Part shown: piece after piece, positions 53,900-63,135 of the stretch | How positions within the stretch are numbered: position 1 is the first letter of the stretch | Layout of the letters: every line of letters starts with the position of its first letter | Assembly (NCBI RefSeq): GCF_900107835.1 | Contig: NZ_FNRG01000011.1 | Coordinates: forward strand, 21,183 to 85,182 | From: Oribacterium sp. KHPX15 | GTDB taxonomy: Bacteria > Bacillota > Clostridia > Lachnospirales > Lachnospiraceae | Direction of reading: 5' to 3' | DNA: 64,000 nt | Position numbers and translations under genes: made by a program | The notes under the pieces: model-generated | The model's database searches: none | What the model was told of the DNA's origin: nothing | What the model saw: only the letters and a program-made list of their open reading frames with translations

Positions 53900-55027
53900 T
53901 TGGGAAAGAAAAAGAAAATTAAACACTTCTTTGACTTCAGTTTGATGTCTACCATCATATTTGTCACGGGTTTCGGACTGCTTCTGATGTACTCGGCATC
54001 GGGTTACAGTGCACAGAATTCCATGAATGATGCAATGTATTTCCTGAAGAGACAGGCGATATTTGCGGTGGGCGGCGTGGTATTTATGCTGCTGGTATCC
54101 TTTATAGACTATCACCTGTATGCCAAATTCAGTGCCATTATCTTCGCAGCTGCCTGCTTCCTTCAGGTTGCAACCCTGGGTATCGGAGTTGCTTCCCATG
54201 GATCCGCAAGATGGCTTAGCCTCGGCGGCATGAGATTTCAGCCTTCGGAGGTTACAAAGGTAGCGGTTATCATCATGCTGTCTACATTGATAACGAAGAA
54301 GATCTACCATATGGATGAATGGAAAACCATATTTCAGGTTGCTGCAGTGGGAGTCCTGCCCGGAGTTTTCATTGCCATATCAAACCTTTCAACGGCTATG
54401 ATCATCCTGGGAATAACCTTTTTCATGATCTGGATATCAAGTAAAAAAGTGGTTCCTTTTGTTGCGGTAGGTGCAGCGGGAACCGCGGTTTATATATTTG
54501 CCTATCCGGTGGCGAGACTCCTGCAGAGATTAAACATACTTCAGGAGTACCAGCTTACGAGAATTTTTGCCTGGAAAGACCCTTCGAGCTATGCGGATGA
54601 AACCTTCCAGACATTGCAGGGGCTTTATGCCATAGGTTCCGGAGGAATCTTTGGAAAGGGTCTCGGTGAATCGGTTCAGAAGTTCCTTATGCCTGAGGCA
54701 CAGAATGATATGATATTTACCATCATCTGTGAGGAGCTGGGACTTTTCGGAGCGGTGTCCATCATCCTGATCTATGCATTCATCATCTACAGACTTTACG
54801 ATGATGCAAGAAATGCAAGAGACCTTTTAGGGTCAATGCTTACAATCGGAATCATGTGCCATGTTGCACTTCAGGTAATCCTCAATATCGCGGTTGCCAC
54901 AAATACGATTCCGAATACCGGTGTTACACTTCCTTTCATAAGTTATGGAGGTACTTCACTTTTTATTCTGATGGCAGAGATGGGAATCGCACTTTCGGTA
55001 TCAAGACAGATAAGGCTGGAAACGTAA
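53900..55027 (+). CDS. ftsW: septal peptidoglycan glycosyltransferase FtsW (SEDS family)
   Basis: Multi-pass SEDS protein of 375 aa that polymerises septal glycan with the class B PBP. It starts at TTG 53900 with GAGGGGG 8 bp upstream. SEDS motifs include LLMYSASGYSA, KRQAIFAVGG, LGIGVASHGSARWLSLGGMRFQPSEVTKVAVII with the catalytic region, GLGESVQKFLMPEAQNDMIFTIICEELG and NTIPNTGVTLPFISYGGTSLF. Position next to murD and ftsQ favours FtsW over RodA or SpoVE. A terminator hairpin follows. Confidence 0.92.
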   Translation: MGKKKKIKHFFDFSLMSTIIFVTGFGLLLMYSASGYSAQNSMNDAMYFLKRQAIFAVGGVVFMLLVSFIDYHLYAKFSAIIFAAACFLQVATLGIGVASHGSARWLSLGGMRFQPSEVTKVAVIIMLSTLITKKIYHMDEWKTIFQVAAVGVLPGVFIAISNLSTAMIILGITFFMIWISSKKVVPFVAVGAAGTAVYIFAYPVARLLQRLNILQEYQLTRIFAWKDPSSYADETFQTLQGLYAIGSGGIFGKGLGESVQKFLMPEAQNDMIFTIICEELGLFGAVSIILIYAFIIYRLYDDARNARDLLGSMLTIGIMCHVALQVILNIAVATNTIPNTGVTLPFISYGGTSLFILMAEMGIALSVSRQIRLET

Positions 55028-55144
55028 GATGCCGGTTGGGTATGCATTACCCTGACAGACTGCATTGCAGTGAGGGTGTAATGTAGAGACTGATATGCGT
55101 GAGTCATAGCTTTAGCTTAAAACATTAATATCAAACTAAGAAAT

Positions 55145-55178
55145 AAACGCGATGTTATTGAAATGACATCGCGTTTTT
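55145..55178 (+). terminator. terminator of ftsW overlapping the ftsQ promoter
   Basis: AAACGCGATGT pairs with ACATCGCGTTT over a 9-nt loop, followed by TT. The next gene starts 15 bp later. Confidence 0.8.
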
Positions 55179-55185
55179 GTATAAT
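55158..55185 (+). promoter_or_regulatory. ftsQ promoter inside the terminator
   Basis: TTGAAA and TATAAT with a 16-bp spacer. The -35 lies in the terminator loop and the T run lies in the spacer. The expected start is 55192-55193, the ftsQ ATG itself. Confidence 0.6.
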
Positions 55186-55192
55186 TTAACGT

Positions 55193-56011
55193 ATGAAAAA
55201 AGATAAGTTTAATAATGACGATTATTTTTACGAAGATGAATATGATGATGACGAATATGATGATGTCTACGAAGACGAAGACCGTTACGAACGGGAAAAG
55301 AAAGCAAGACGTATGCTTCTCGGAGGATTTGCCATCATCATTCTTCTTGTGGCTGTGATACTTGCCAGCGCCAGGATAAAGAACATTAAGGTTTTAGGGA
55401 ATAACAGATACACCAGTGAGGAGATGGTGTCGAAGATCTTTTCCGATTACTGGGATACAAATGCATTTTACTGTTTCTGGAAAGACAAGACCAAGCCGCA
55501 TAAGCAGATTCCTTTTGTACAGAGATATGATATCAACTGGGAAGGACCCCTTTCCGTAAGCATCACCGTGTACGAAAAAAATATAGTTGGTTATGTTGAT
55601 TACATGTCAAGCCATATGTATTTTGATAAGGACGGTATAGTTGTGGAGTCCACAAGGGAGAATCTGGCGGGCATTCCCAGGATCACAGGACTTACCTTCG
55701 GATCCATAATTCTGTATAAAGAGCTGCCGGTTCAGAATATGCATGTCTTTAATGACATATTGAATCTTACGGGTTCTCTCAGTGATAATGAGATCAAATG
55801 TGACGAGATCGCATATGATGAGCTTCTGAATGCTACCTTAAAGATGGGTGACATCCAGGTATATCTCGGAAGCAACAAGGACATGGAAATGAAGATATAT
55901 ACCCTTAAGGATATACTTCCGAACCTTGAAGGCTTGAAGGGTACGCTTAATCTGTCAGATTACAATGAAAGTACCGATCATGAGAGCTACATTTTCAGAT
56001 CGTCGACTTAA
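55193..56011 (+). CDS. ftsQ: cell division protein FtsQ/DivIB
   Basis: Bitopic division protein of 272 aa. An extremely acidic Asp/Tyr/Glu N-terminus (about 1-33) and a basic patch precede the membrane helix at about 42-60. The POTRA-like start is IKNIKVLGNNRYTSEEMVSKIF, and a beta domain has VSITVYEKNIVGYVD and GIPRITGL. No Shine-Dalgarno precedes the ATG, and a promoter -10 ends 7 bp before it, so the message appears leaderless. The in-frame ATG 55313 would delete the acidic region and also lacks a good site. Confidence 0.8.
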   Translation: MKKDKFNNDDYFYEDEYDDDEYDDVYEDEDRYEREKKARRMLLGGFAIIILLVAVILASARIKNIKVLGNNRYTSEEMVSKIFSDYWDTNAFYCFWKDKTKPHKQIPFVQRYDINWEGPLSVSITVYEKNIVGYVDYMSSHMYFDKDGIVVESTRENLAGIPRITGLTFGSIILYKELPVQNMHVFNDILNLTGSLSDNEIKCDEIAYDELLNATLKMGDIQVYLGSNKDMEMKIYTLKDILPNLEGLKGTLNLSDYNESTDHESYIFRSST

Positions 56012-56096
56012 GAAATAATGTCATAAAAATGTAAGAAATAAGTGAAAAAACCTTAGGTTTAAAACGCTTATCTGCGTGCTAAAATCTGTTAAGCTA

Positions 56097-56125
56097 TTGA
56101 TAATAGTTAAATAAATATGTATATT
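56097..56125 (+). promoter_or_regulatory. ftsZ promoter
   Basis: TTGATA and TATATT with a 17-bp spacer, about 100 bp before ftsZ. Confidence 0.6.
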
Positions 56126-56233
56126 TAATTAGGGTGTGTGACCGGACTAGATGAGATTTGGAAAAATAAGCGTATGTGGTCATGCAAATTCAAGCTACAT
56201 TATGGGATGATATAGTGTTGAAGGAGGAAGATT

Positions 56234-57517
56234 ATGCTTGAGATTAAACTTCCTGAGTCAGAGGCAGCTGCAAGAATTATCGTTGTTGGTGTTGGTGGCG
56301 CAGGTAATAACGCGGTGAATCGCATGGTGACTGATGGCATTGTCGGCGTTGAGTTCATCGGCGTTAATACAGATAAGCAGGCCTTACAGTTCAGTCAGGC
56401 ACCAACTACTATGCAGATTGGTGAAAAGCTTACAAAGGGACTTGGTTGCGGAGGCAGACCTGAGGTTGGTGCCAAGGCAGCTGAGGAAAGTTCAGAGGAT
56501 ATTACTGCAGCTTTACAGGGCGCAGATATGGTATTTGTAACCTGCGGTATGGGAGGCGGAACCGGAACAGGTGCAGCTCCTATCATTGCAAAGATTGCAA
56601 AGGATATGGGTATCCTTACTGTTGGTGTAGTAACAAAGCCTTTCCGTTTTGAAGCTCGTCAGCGTATGCAGAATGCTATAAAGGGTATCGAGCAGCTTAA
56701 GGAATCTGTAGATACACTTATCGTTATTCCTAATGACAGACTTCTTGAGATCGTTGACAGAAGAACTACCATGCCGGATGCACTTAAGAAGGCAGACGAA
56801 GTTCTTCAGCAGGCTGTTCAGGGTATCACAGACCTTATCAATGTTCCCGGTCTTATCAATCTTGACTTCGCCGATGTATCTTCAGTTATGAAGGACAAGG
56901 GTATCGCTCATGTAGGTATCGGCGCAGCTAAGGGTGATGAGAAGGCAACAGAGGCTGTTAAGATGGCTATTTCATCTCCGCTCCTTGAGACAACTATCCA
57001 GGGCGCAACAGATGTTATCATTAATATTTCAGGTGATATCTCTCTCGTTGAAGCAAACGAGGCAGCTTCTTATGTAGAGGAGCTTGCAGGTGAGAATGCA
57101 AATATCATCTTCGGTGCTATGTATGATGAGAGCGCACAGGATGAGTGCAAGATCACAGTTATCGCTACAGGCATTCAGGATGAGCAAGCAACACAGTCTG
57201 TTTTTGATGCTCCTGAGAAGAAGACTGTTGCACCACAGGCAGCACCACGTCAGGCAGTTCCTGTTCGTGAGCCACAGCCGGTACAGACTCAGAGACAGCC
57301 TATTCCAAGCTTTCTCAACACACCGTCTCAGTCTGTAGGATATACAATGCAGAACCAGGCAGCACCTTCAGTTCAGACTCCTTCAGTTGCACCTCAGGTT
57401 CATGAGACACATATGCCGAGCATGGAGCCGGCTCCTTCAGTTCAGCCAAGCTACCGTCCTCAGCAGAACAAGGATCTGTCAATCAACATTCCTGAGTTCC
57501 TGAGAAACAAGAGATAA
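56234..57517 (+). CDS. ftsZ: cell division GTPase FtsZ
   Basis: Tubulin-like GTPase that forms the Z ring, 427 aa. [17 protein letters not shown] is near the N-terminus; the tubulin signature [10 protein letters not shown] is near residues 107-116; [13 protein letters not shown] and the T7 loop are present. A Pro/Gln-rich linker of about 90 residues leads to the conserved C-terminal peptide [14 protein letters not shown] that docks membrane adaptors. AAGGAGG precedes the ATG. It has its own promoter and terminator. ftsA is not adjacent. Confidence 0.98.
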   Translation: MLEIKLPESEAAARIIVVGVGGAGNNAVNRMVTDGIVGVEFIGVNTDKQALQFSQAPTTMQIGEKLTKGLGCGGRPEVGAKAAEESSEDITAALQGADMVFVTCGMGGGTGTGAAPIIAKIAKDMGILTVGVVTKPFRFEARQRMQNAIKGIEQLKESVDTLIVIPNDRLLEIVDRRTTMPDALKKADEVLQQAVQGITDLINVPGLINLDFADVSSVMKDKGIAHVGIGAAKGDEKATEAVKMAISSPLLETTIQGATDVIINISGDISLVEANEAASYVEELAGENANIIFGAMYDESAQDECKITVIATGIQDEQATQSVFDAPEKKTVAPQAAPRQAVPVREPQPVQTQRQPIPSFLNTPSQSVGYTMQNQAAPSVQTPSVAPQVHETHMPSMEPAPSVQPSYRPQQNKDLSINIPEFLRNKR

Positions 57518-57536
57518 AGAGTATATATTTGGAAAA

Positions 57537-57570
57537 TAAGAGACTATGTCTTTACGGCATAGTCTCTTTT
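57537..57570 (+). terminator. Rho-independent terminator of ftsZ
   Basis: AAGAGACTATG pairs with CATAGTCTCTT over a 9-nt loop, followed by TT. Confidence 0.88.
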
Positions 57571-57688
57571 ATGTTAAGATGCAACGCGGAATAAAAAAGT
57601 TTGATGTATAAATATTGGAAATCAAAGGTGGAGAGGAATATATGATCCACCCGGGATACCTAAGGATACATTTATATATGGAGAAGAC

Positions 57689-59281
57689 ATGGCAAATTTA
57701 AAAGAAGAGATTGAGAAGAGACGTACGTTTGCGATCATTTCTCACCCGGATGCAGGTAAGACAACATTAACAGAGAAGTTCCTTCTTTACGGAGGTGCTA
57801 TCAACCTTGCAGGTACCGTTAAGGGACGTAAGGCCACCAAGCATGCAGTTTCAGACTGGATGGAGATAGAGAAGCAGAGAGGTATTTCCGTTACTTCTTC
57901 AGTGCTTCAGTTTAATTACGGAGATAAATGTATAAATATCCTTGATACTCCGGGTCACCAGGATTTCTCGGAGGATACCTATCGTACACTTATGGCTGCC
58001 GACAGTGCCGTCATGGTTATCGATGGCGCAAAGGGTGTTGAGCCTCAGACAATCAAACTTTTCAAGGTCTGCGTAATGCGTCACATTCCTATCTTTACTT
58101 TTGTTAATAAGTTTGACCGTGAGGCCCGTGACCCATATGAGCTTCTTGACGAAATCGAGAGCGTTCTTGGCATCCACACCTGTCCTGTAAACTGGCCCAT
58201 TGGCTGCGGACGCAACTTCAAAGGCGTCTTCGATCGTGAGACTGAAACCGTGGAGCTTTTTACTGCCAATGCCGGCGGCACCAAAGCTGTTGAGGAGCAG
58301 GACGTAAAACTTGATGATCCTAAGTTAAAGGATCTTGTGGGTTTTGAGTATTATGACAAGCTTCAGGAGGATCTGGAGCTTCTGGACGGAGCTTCTGACG
58401 ATTATGATCAGGAAAGAGTCAATAAGGGAGAGCTTACTCCTGTATTCTTTGGCTCAGCTCTTACAAACTTCGGTGTCAGAACCTTCCTTGAGCACTTCCT
58501 GAAGATGACATTACCACCTCTTCCCAGAAGTAGTGACAAGGGCGTTATCGATACAGTTGACGAGCAGTTCTCAGCCTTCGTTTTTAAGATTCAGGCTAAT
58601 ATGGATCCAAAACACAGGGATCGTGTCGCTTTTATGCGTATATGCTCGGGCGAATTCGATGCAGGAATGGAAGTTAATCACGTGCAGACCGGCCGTAAGG
58701 TGAAGCTCAGCCAGCCTACCCAGATGATGGCGGATGAGCGTAAGATAGTTGAAAAGGCCTACGCCGGAGACATTATCGGAATTTTCGATCCGGGTATCTT
58801 CTCTATCGGAGATACACTGGAGCTTTCCAATAAGAAATTTGCTTACGAGGGAATCCCTACCTTCGCGCCGGAACACTTCGCAAGAGTCCGTCAGGTAGAC
58901 ACCATGAAGCGTAAGCAGTTCCTGAAGGGTATTTCCCAGATCGCCCAGGAAGGTGCCATCCAGATCTTCCAGGAGTACAACACCGGTATGGAAGAGATCA
59001 TCGTCGGCGTTGTAGGTGTACTTCAGTTTGAAGTCCTCACCTTCCGTCTCAAGAACGAGTACAACGTTGACGTCAAGCTCGACATGCTGCCCTATGAGCA
59101 TCTGCGCTGGGTTGAGAACTACACCGAGATCAACATTGACAAGATCCAGGGAACTTCGGACATGAAAATCGTAAAGGATCTGAAGGACCGCCCGCTGCTT
59201 CTGTTCGCGCATGAGTGGTCGGTAGGTATGGTGCTTGACAGAAATAAGGATCTCAGGCTTACTGAGTTTGGAAAGAATTAA
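57689..59281 (+). CDS. prfC: peptide chain release factor 3
   Basis: GTPase that removes RF1/RF2 from the ribosome after termination. 530 aa, normal length. G1 [20 protein letters not shown] near residues 17-36, the RF3-typical GTVKGRKATKHAVSDWMEIEKQRGISVTSSV, G3 DTPGHQDFSEDTYRTL and G4 NKFDREARDP distinguish it from EF-G. GGAGAAG precedes the ATG. pepV follows after 11 bp, so the two are probably co-transcribed. Confidence 0.96.
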   Translation: MANLKEEIEKRRTFAIISHPDAGKTTLTEKFLLYGGAINLAGTVKGRKATKHAVSDWMEIEKQRGISVTSSVLQFNYGDKCINILDTPGHQDFSEDTYRTLMAADSAVMVIDGAKGVEPQTIKLFKVCVMRHIPIFTFVNKFDREARDPYELLDEIESVLGIHTCPVNWPIGCGRNFKGVFDRETETVELFTANAGGTKAVEEQDVKLDDPKLKDLVGFEYYDKLQEDLELLDGASDDYDQERVNKGELTPVFFGSALTNFGVRTFLEHFLKMTLPPLPRSSDKGVIDTVDEQFSAFVFKIQANMDPKHRDRVAFMRICSGEFDAGMEVNHVQTGRKVKLSQPTQMMADERKIVEKAYAGDIIGIFDPGIFSIGDTLELSNKKFAYEGIPTFAPEHFARVRQVDTMKRKQFLKGISQIAQEGAIQIFQEYNTGMEEIIVGVVGVLQFEVLTFRLKNEYNVDVKLDMLPYEHLRWVENYTEINIDKIQGTSDMKIVKDLKDRPLLLFAHEWSVGMVLDRNKDLRLTEFGKN

Positions 59282-59292
59282 GAGGTAAATAT

Positions 59293-60687
59293 ATGAACGA
59301 ATCAGTAAATAAGTGGATAGAGGAACATTTAGACGATCTTATAGAGGATCTGAAGGATTTTGTCTCAATCAATTCTGTACAGGGCTCATACGAGCAGGGA
59401 AAGCCTTTTGGAGACGGTCCCTTTGATGCCCTGAACTTTGCGATTGATCTTTGCGACAAGTACGGATTTTCTGTAAAGAATTATAACAGCTATGTAGGAA
59501 CTGCGGATTTTGATCCGGAGCTTCCCAGAAGCCTCGACATGCTTTGCCACTGTGATGTGGTGCCCGCAGGCGAGGGCTGGACGGTTACAGAGCCTTTTAA
59601 GCCTGTAGTAAAGGACGGAAGAATCTACGGCCGTGGAACATCTGATGACAAGGGTCCGCTTCTTTGCGCACTTTATGCTATGCGTGCCATCAAGGAGTGC
59701 GGCGTCCCTCTTAAGAAGGGCGTTCGTCTCATTATGGGTTCCGATGAAGAGACAGGTTCTAGTGATATTGAGAAGTACTATGCTGTAGAGCCTGAGGCAG
59801 AGATGACATTTTCTCCGGATGCGGAGTTCCCTCTTATAAATATAGAAAAAGGTCAGTTCAGAGCCGGAATCGTAAAAAGCTTTGAGGAGTCAAAGACTTT
59901 ACCGCGACTTATTTCACTTGAGGCAGGTGTGGCCGTTAATGCTGTTCCCCAGAAGGCAGTCATCACACTTGAGGGTCTCGATATGAATCTGGCTGAGGCT
60001 CCCATGGACGAAATTGCAAAAGAATGTGGTGTTACCTGTGAGCAGACCGGTATGAATGAGATAACAGTTATCGGTGAGTCTGCCCATGCATCAACTCCCG
60101 AGCTTGGAAAGAATGCCGGCATCGCTGCACTTATGCTTGTTGCAAAGCTTCCTCTTACAGAGTGCGAGCAGATAAAGGCTATTAAGAATGTACTTAAGCT
60201 GTTCCCTTACGGAGTTACAGACGGTTCCGGCCTCGGCATCAAGATGAGTGATGCAGAGTCCCACGACCTTACATGCACCCTGGATATGTTCCATATCACA
60301 ACTACCGGGCTTGATCTCATGTTCGACAGCCGTACACCGCTTATTGCAACCAAGGAGAACTGTGAGGATGTGGCAGGAAAAAGTATTGAGTCCCTCGGCC
60401 TTGAGTTTGAAAGCAAGGGTATAGTTCCTCCTCATGCGGTTCCTTCAGACTCTGAATTTGTTCAGAAGCTCCTTAAGTCCTACGAGACAGTAACCGGCCT
60501 CAAGGGCGAAGCCATGGCAATCGGCGGCGGCACCTATGTTCACGAGTTAAAGAACGGCGTAGCCTTCGGTGCAGTCCTTCCGGGCGTTGACACCCGCATG
60601 CACGGCGCCGACGAGTTCTTCGACCTCGATAACATCGTGATTGCCACTAAGGTTTACGCAGAGGCGATCATTGAGCTTTGCTCATAA
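59293..60687 (+). CDS. pepV: M20 family dipeptidase PepV
   Basis: Zinc aminodipeptidase of 464 aa, close to the PepV/Sapep size. The metal and catalytic segments appear in order: MLCHCDVVPAGEGW with the first His and Asp, GRGTSDDKGP with the bridging Asp, MGSDEETGSSD with the catalytic Glu pair, and SPDAEFPLIN. Late segments IGGGTYVHELKNGVAFG and a final His-containing GADEF stretch complete the site. A lid domain lies between. AGAGGT precedes the ATG. Its substrates are probably dipeptides in the cytoplasm. Confidence 0.9.
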   Translation: MNESVNKWIEEHLDDLIEDLKDFVSINSVQGSYEQGKPFGDGPFDALNFAIDLCDKYGFSVKNYNSYVGTADFDPELPRSLDMLCHCDVVPAGEGWTVTEPFKPVVKDGRIYGRGTSDDKGPLLCALYAMRAIKECGVPLKKGVRLIMGSDEETGSSDIEKYYAVEPEAEMTFSPDAEFPLINIEKGQFRAGIVKSFEESKTLPRLISLEAGVAVNAVPQKAVITLEGLDMNLAEAPMDEIAKECGVTCEQTGMNEITVIGESAHASTPELGKNAGIAALMLVAKLPLTECEQIKAIKNVLKLFPYGVTDGSGLGIKMSDAESHDLTCTLDMFHITTTGLDLMFDSRTPLIATKENCEDVAGKSIESLGLEFESKGIVPPHAVPSDSEFVQKLLKSYETVTGLKGEAMAIGGGTYVHELKNGVAFGAVLPGVDTRMHGADEFFDLDNIVIATKVYAEAIIELCS

Positions 60688-60698
60688 AATTGCAAAAG

Positions 60699-60733
60699 GA
60701 GACCATGGGGGCAAATCTTGCGTCCATGGTCTC
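60699..60733 (+). terminator. hairpin after pepV, weak terminator
   Basis: GAGACCATGG pairs with CCATGGTCTC over a 15-nt loop, but only AATTAGTTT follows. Confidence 0.55.
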
Positions 60734-60752
60734 AATTAGTTTATCTTGAAAT

Positions 60753-60975
60753 TGAGTCAACCATATAGATGTAATTGATTGACTGCAAATCCAATAATGG
60801 CTTGATATGAGTCAAATCCCAAGCATATTATTGATGACTTCAATTCAAGATATTTTCATGAGAGTCAAACGATGAGTTTGATCAGAATGATTCAAAATCT
60901 TCAAATCCGCAATATGAGTCATGTTTGCAAGCAATAATGGATGACTTCCATTATGATATTGTTCAAAATGGGTCA
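60753..60975. repeat. array C: nine phased alternating TGAGTCA / TGACTT sites
   Basis: Starts: 60753 (TGAGTCA), 60780 (TGACTGC), 60808 (TGAGTCA), 60835 (TGACTTC), 60861 (AGAGTCA), 60888 (TGATTCA), 60915 (TGAGTCA), 60942 (TGACTTC), 60969 (TGGGTCA). Steps are 26-28 bp with strict alternation. More distant GGGTCA copies at 61021 and 61057 may be decayed members. The array lies between the pepV hairpin and the tRNA-Leu promoter. Confidence 0.9.
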
Positions 60976-61093
60976 GCTTGAAGATTTGTAACAGTTCAGC
61001 CGATCCTGTTTTTAGAACCCGGGTCAAATATTTTTTGTATCAGTGCAATTTTTTCGGGGTCAAAAAAATTTCTGTATTTGTAGTATTTTTTTC

Positions 61094-61122
61094 TTGACTT
61101 TTATATATCGAGGCTGTATATT
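61094..61122 (+). promoter_or_regulatory. tRNA-Leu promoter
   Basis: TTGACT and TATATT with a 17-bp spacer, ending 11 bp before the mature tRNA. Confidence 0.75.
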
Positions 61123-61133
61123 ATACGAGTCGC

Positions 61134-61217
61134 GCGGAGGTGCTGAAATTGGCAGACAGGCAAGACTAAGGATCTTGTGTCCGGTAGGACGTGTGGGTTC
61201 AAGTCCCATCCTCCGCA
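61134..61217 (+). tRNA. tRNA-Leu, anticodon AAG
   Basis: 84-nt type II tRNA. The acceptor GCGGAGG pairs with CCTCCGC (61210-61216) with discriminator A. The D loop holds TGGCAGAC; the anticodon stem CAAGA/TCTTG encloses CTAAGGA, so the anticodon is AAG. A long variable arm TGTCC-GGTA-GGACG and the T arm GTGGG-TTCAAGT-CCCAT follow. CCA is not encoded (GCA follows the discriminator). A34 would need TadA-type deamination to read CUC as well. Confidence 0.92.
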
Positions 61218-61221
61218 GCAA

Positions 61222-61254
61222 AGAGCAACAGGTTAGACCTGGTGCTCTTTTTTT
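61222..61254 (+). terminator. tRNA-Leu terminator
   Basis: AGAGCAACAGGT pairs with ACCTGGTGCTCT over a TAG loop, with one A-G mismatch, then TTTTTTT. Confidence 0.92.
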
Positions 61255-61320
61255 GTTCTCAGTCTTCCCGGTAATCTCTGCTATAGCTTCTCTTTATAAC
61301 TCATTATCGTTTTAATTTAA

Positions 61321-61349
61321 TTGATTAAATCCCAACCGTGTACTAAAAT
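61321..61349 (+). promoter_or_regulatory. metNIQ promoter
   Basis: TTGATT and TAAAAT with a 17-bp spacer, about 36 bp before metN. No SAM riboswitch fits in this short leader. Confidence 0.6.
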
Positions 61350-61385
61350 TTGATGCATATTGAATTCGATATATGGAGGAACTTA

Positions 61386-62411
61386 ATGGCTAAGGGTGAT
61401 GTAATCATCCAATTGGTCAACATGGGCAAGGCATTTCACACAAGTTCCGGGGATGTTGTTGCGCTTGATGACATTAATTTGGATATAAAGGAGGGTTCCG
61501 TTCAGGGAATCATCGGACTTTCCGGCGCAGGAAAGTCAACACTTGTAAGATGTATAAATTATCTTGAGATACCCACGAGCGGTAAGGTTATTTTTGAGGG
61601 CAAGTCCCTGGGCGATCTTTCCGAAAAGGAGGTTCGCGAAGCCAGAAGAAACATGGGCATGATCTTCCAGCAGTTTAACCTTCTGGATCAGCGTAATCTT
61701 CTGGATAATGTTACCTTCCCGCTGGAAATCGCGGGAACGGACAGAAAGAAGGCCAGGGAGAGAGCCATGGAACTGCTCAAACTCGTAGGTCTCGAAGACA
61801 GAGTAAAGAACTATCCGGCACAGCTTTCCGGAGGTCAGAAGCAGAGAGTGGCTATCGCAAGGGCTCTCGCTACAAATCCGAAGGTGCTACTTTGTGATGA
61901 GGCAACCTCGGCCCTGGACCCAAAGACCACAACTCAGATCCTTGAGCTTTTGAAGCAGATCAATCAGGAGATGGGAGTCACGGTCATAGTCATTACCCAC
62001 CAGATGTCGGTTATCGAAGCCATCTGCGATTCCGTGGCCATCATTGACCACAGCCACATCGCCGAGAGCGGACCTGTGGCGGAGGTATTCAGCAACCCGA
62101 AGACAGAAATCGGCCGCAGGCTTATCCTTGGGGATGGTAATGCTGACTCCGTGAAGCCGGTGGATTTCGGTGTAGACAGTAACAGGAAGATACGTATCGT
62201 ATTTGACGGCCACTCTGCTCATCAGCCTATCATTTCGGATCTGGTGCTCACCTGCAAGGTGCCGGTCAACATCCTTTTTGCAAATACTAAGGAAGTTGAA
62301 GGTCAGGCAGTGGGCCAGATGGTGGTGGAGCTTCCCGGAGAGGAAGAGGATGCAGAGAAGATCCTGCATTATCTTAAGGACAACAGTATAAAGTTTGAGG
62401 AGGTGAACTGA
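61386..62411 (+). CDS. metN: methionine ABC transporter ATP-binding protein
   Basis: ATPase of the MetNIQ importer, 341 aa from ATG 61386 (TGGAGGA 7 bp upstream). Walker A GLSGAGKST is near residues 44-52, the Q loop MIFQQFNLLDQRN follows, the signature LSGGQKQR is near 146 and Walker B VLLCDEATSALDP near 165-177. The C-terminal part from about 260 is a NIL/ACT-like domain that in E. coli binds methionine and inhibits transport. Its TGA overlaps the metI ATG. Confidence 0.93.
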   Translation: MAKGDVIIQLVNMGKAFHTSSGDVVALDDINLDIKEGSVQGIIGLSGAGKSTLVRCINYLEIPTSGKVIFEGKSLGDLSEKEVREARRNMGMIFQQFNLLDQRNLLDNVTFPLEIAGTDRKKARERAMELLKLVGLEDRVKNYPAQLSGGQKQRVAIARALATNPKVLLCDEATSALDPKTTTQILELLKQINQEMGVTVIVITHQMSVIEAICDSVAIIDHSHIAESGPVAEVFSNPKTEIGRRLILGDGNADSVKPVDFGVDSNRKIRIVFDGHSAHQPIISDLVLTCKVPVNILFANTKEVEGQAVGQMVVELPGEEEDAEKILHYLKDNSIKFEEVN

Positions 62412-63073
62412 TGGACGCAGCATCAATTTCCATGTATTTTGAGGAGACCTGGGCGACCATTTACATGACACTCATCTCCAGTGCTATTTCATATCTTATA
62501 GGTATCCCCCTGGGAGTTATCCTGGTTGTAACGGATAAGGACGGTATCGCACCATGCAATCCGGTGCACACGGCACTTGGTGTGGTTATCAATATTTTCC
62601 GTTCCATTCCGTTCCTGATCCTTCTGGTAATGGTTTTGCCCCTCACCAAATTCCTGGTGGGGACAACATTGGGACCTAAGGCTATCATTCCGCCCCTTAT
62701 CATTGCTTCCGCCCCCTATATAGGAAGAATGGTGGAGTCCTCACTTAAAGAGGTAAGCGCCGGCGTTATAGAAGCCGCAAAGTCAATGGGTGCCAGCAAC
62801 TGGCAGATTATTTACAAGGTGCTGATCCCTGAGGCAAAGCCAAGCCTTCTTGTGGGAGCCGCAATCTGTATCACAACCATCCTCAGCTATTCGGCTATGG
62901 CAGGTTTTGTAGGAGGCGGAGGCCTGGGAGCCATCGCCCTGAACTACGGATATTACCGCTACAAGACAGATATCATGATGATCGCGGTTGTGATCCTTGT
63001 GGTGCTTGTACAGATCATTCAGGAATTCTGGATGAGAGTTTCCAGGGCTACGGATAAGAGAGCAAGGAACTGA
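62411..63073 (+). CDS. metI: methionine ABC transporter permease
   Basis: Membrane subunit of MetNIQ, 220 aa with five predicted helices. ETWATIYMTLISSAISYLIGIPLGVILVVTD starts it, followed by NIFRSIPFLILLVMVLPLT and the ATPase-coupling EAA loop EVSAGVIEAAKSMGASNWQIIYKVLIPEAKPSL. GGGLGAIALNYGYYRYKTD near the end is also typical of the family. It is translationally coupled to metN. Confidence 0.93.
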   Translation: MDAASISMYFEETWATIYMTLISSAISYLIGIPLGVILVVTDKDGIAPCNPVHTALGVVINIFRSIPFLILLVMVLPLTKFLVGTTLGPKAIIPPLIIASAPYIGRMVESSLKEVSAGVIEAAKSMGASNWQIIYKVLIPEAKPSLLVGAAICITTILSYSAMAGFVGGGGLGAIALNYGYYRYKTDIMMIAVVILVVLVQIIQEFWMRVSRATDKRARN

Positions 63074-63135
63074 CAAGTTTAATGTTTTCGTATTTTCTCT
63101 GGTGCTTCCCGAAGGAGTGTCAGTCTAAATAAAAC

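Noticed and set aside
61255-61385. SAM riboswitch upstream of metN
   Set aside because: Too little leader and none of the S-box consensus segments.
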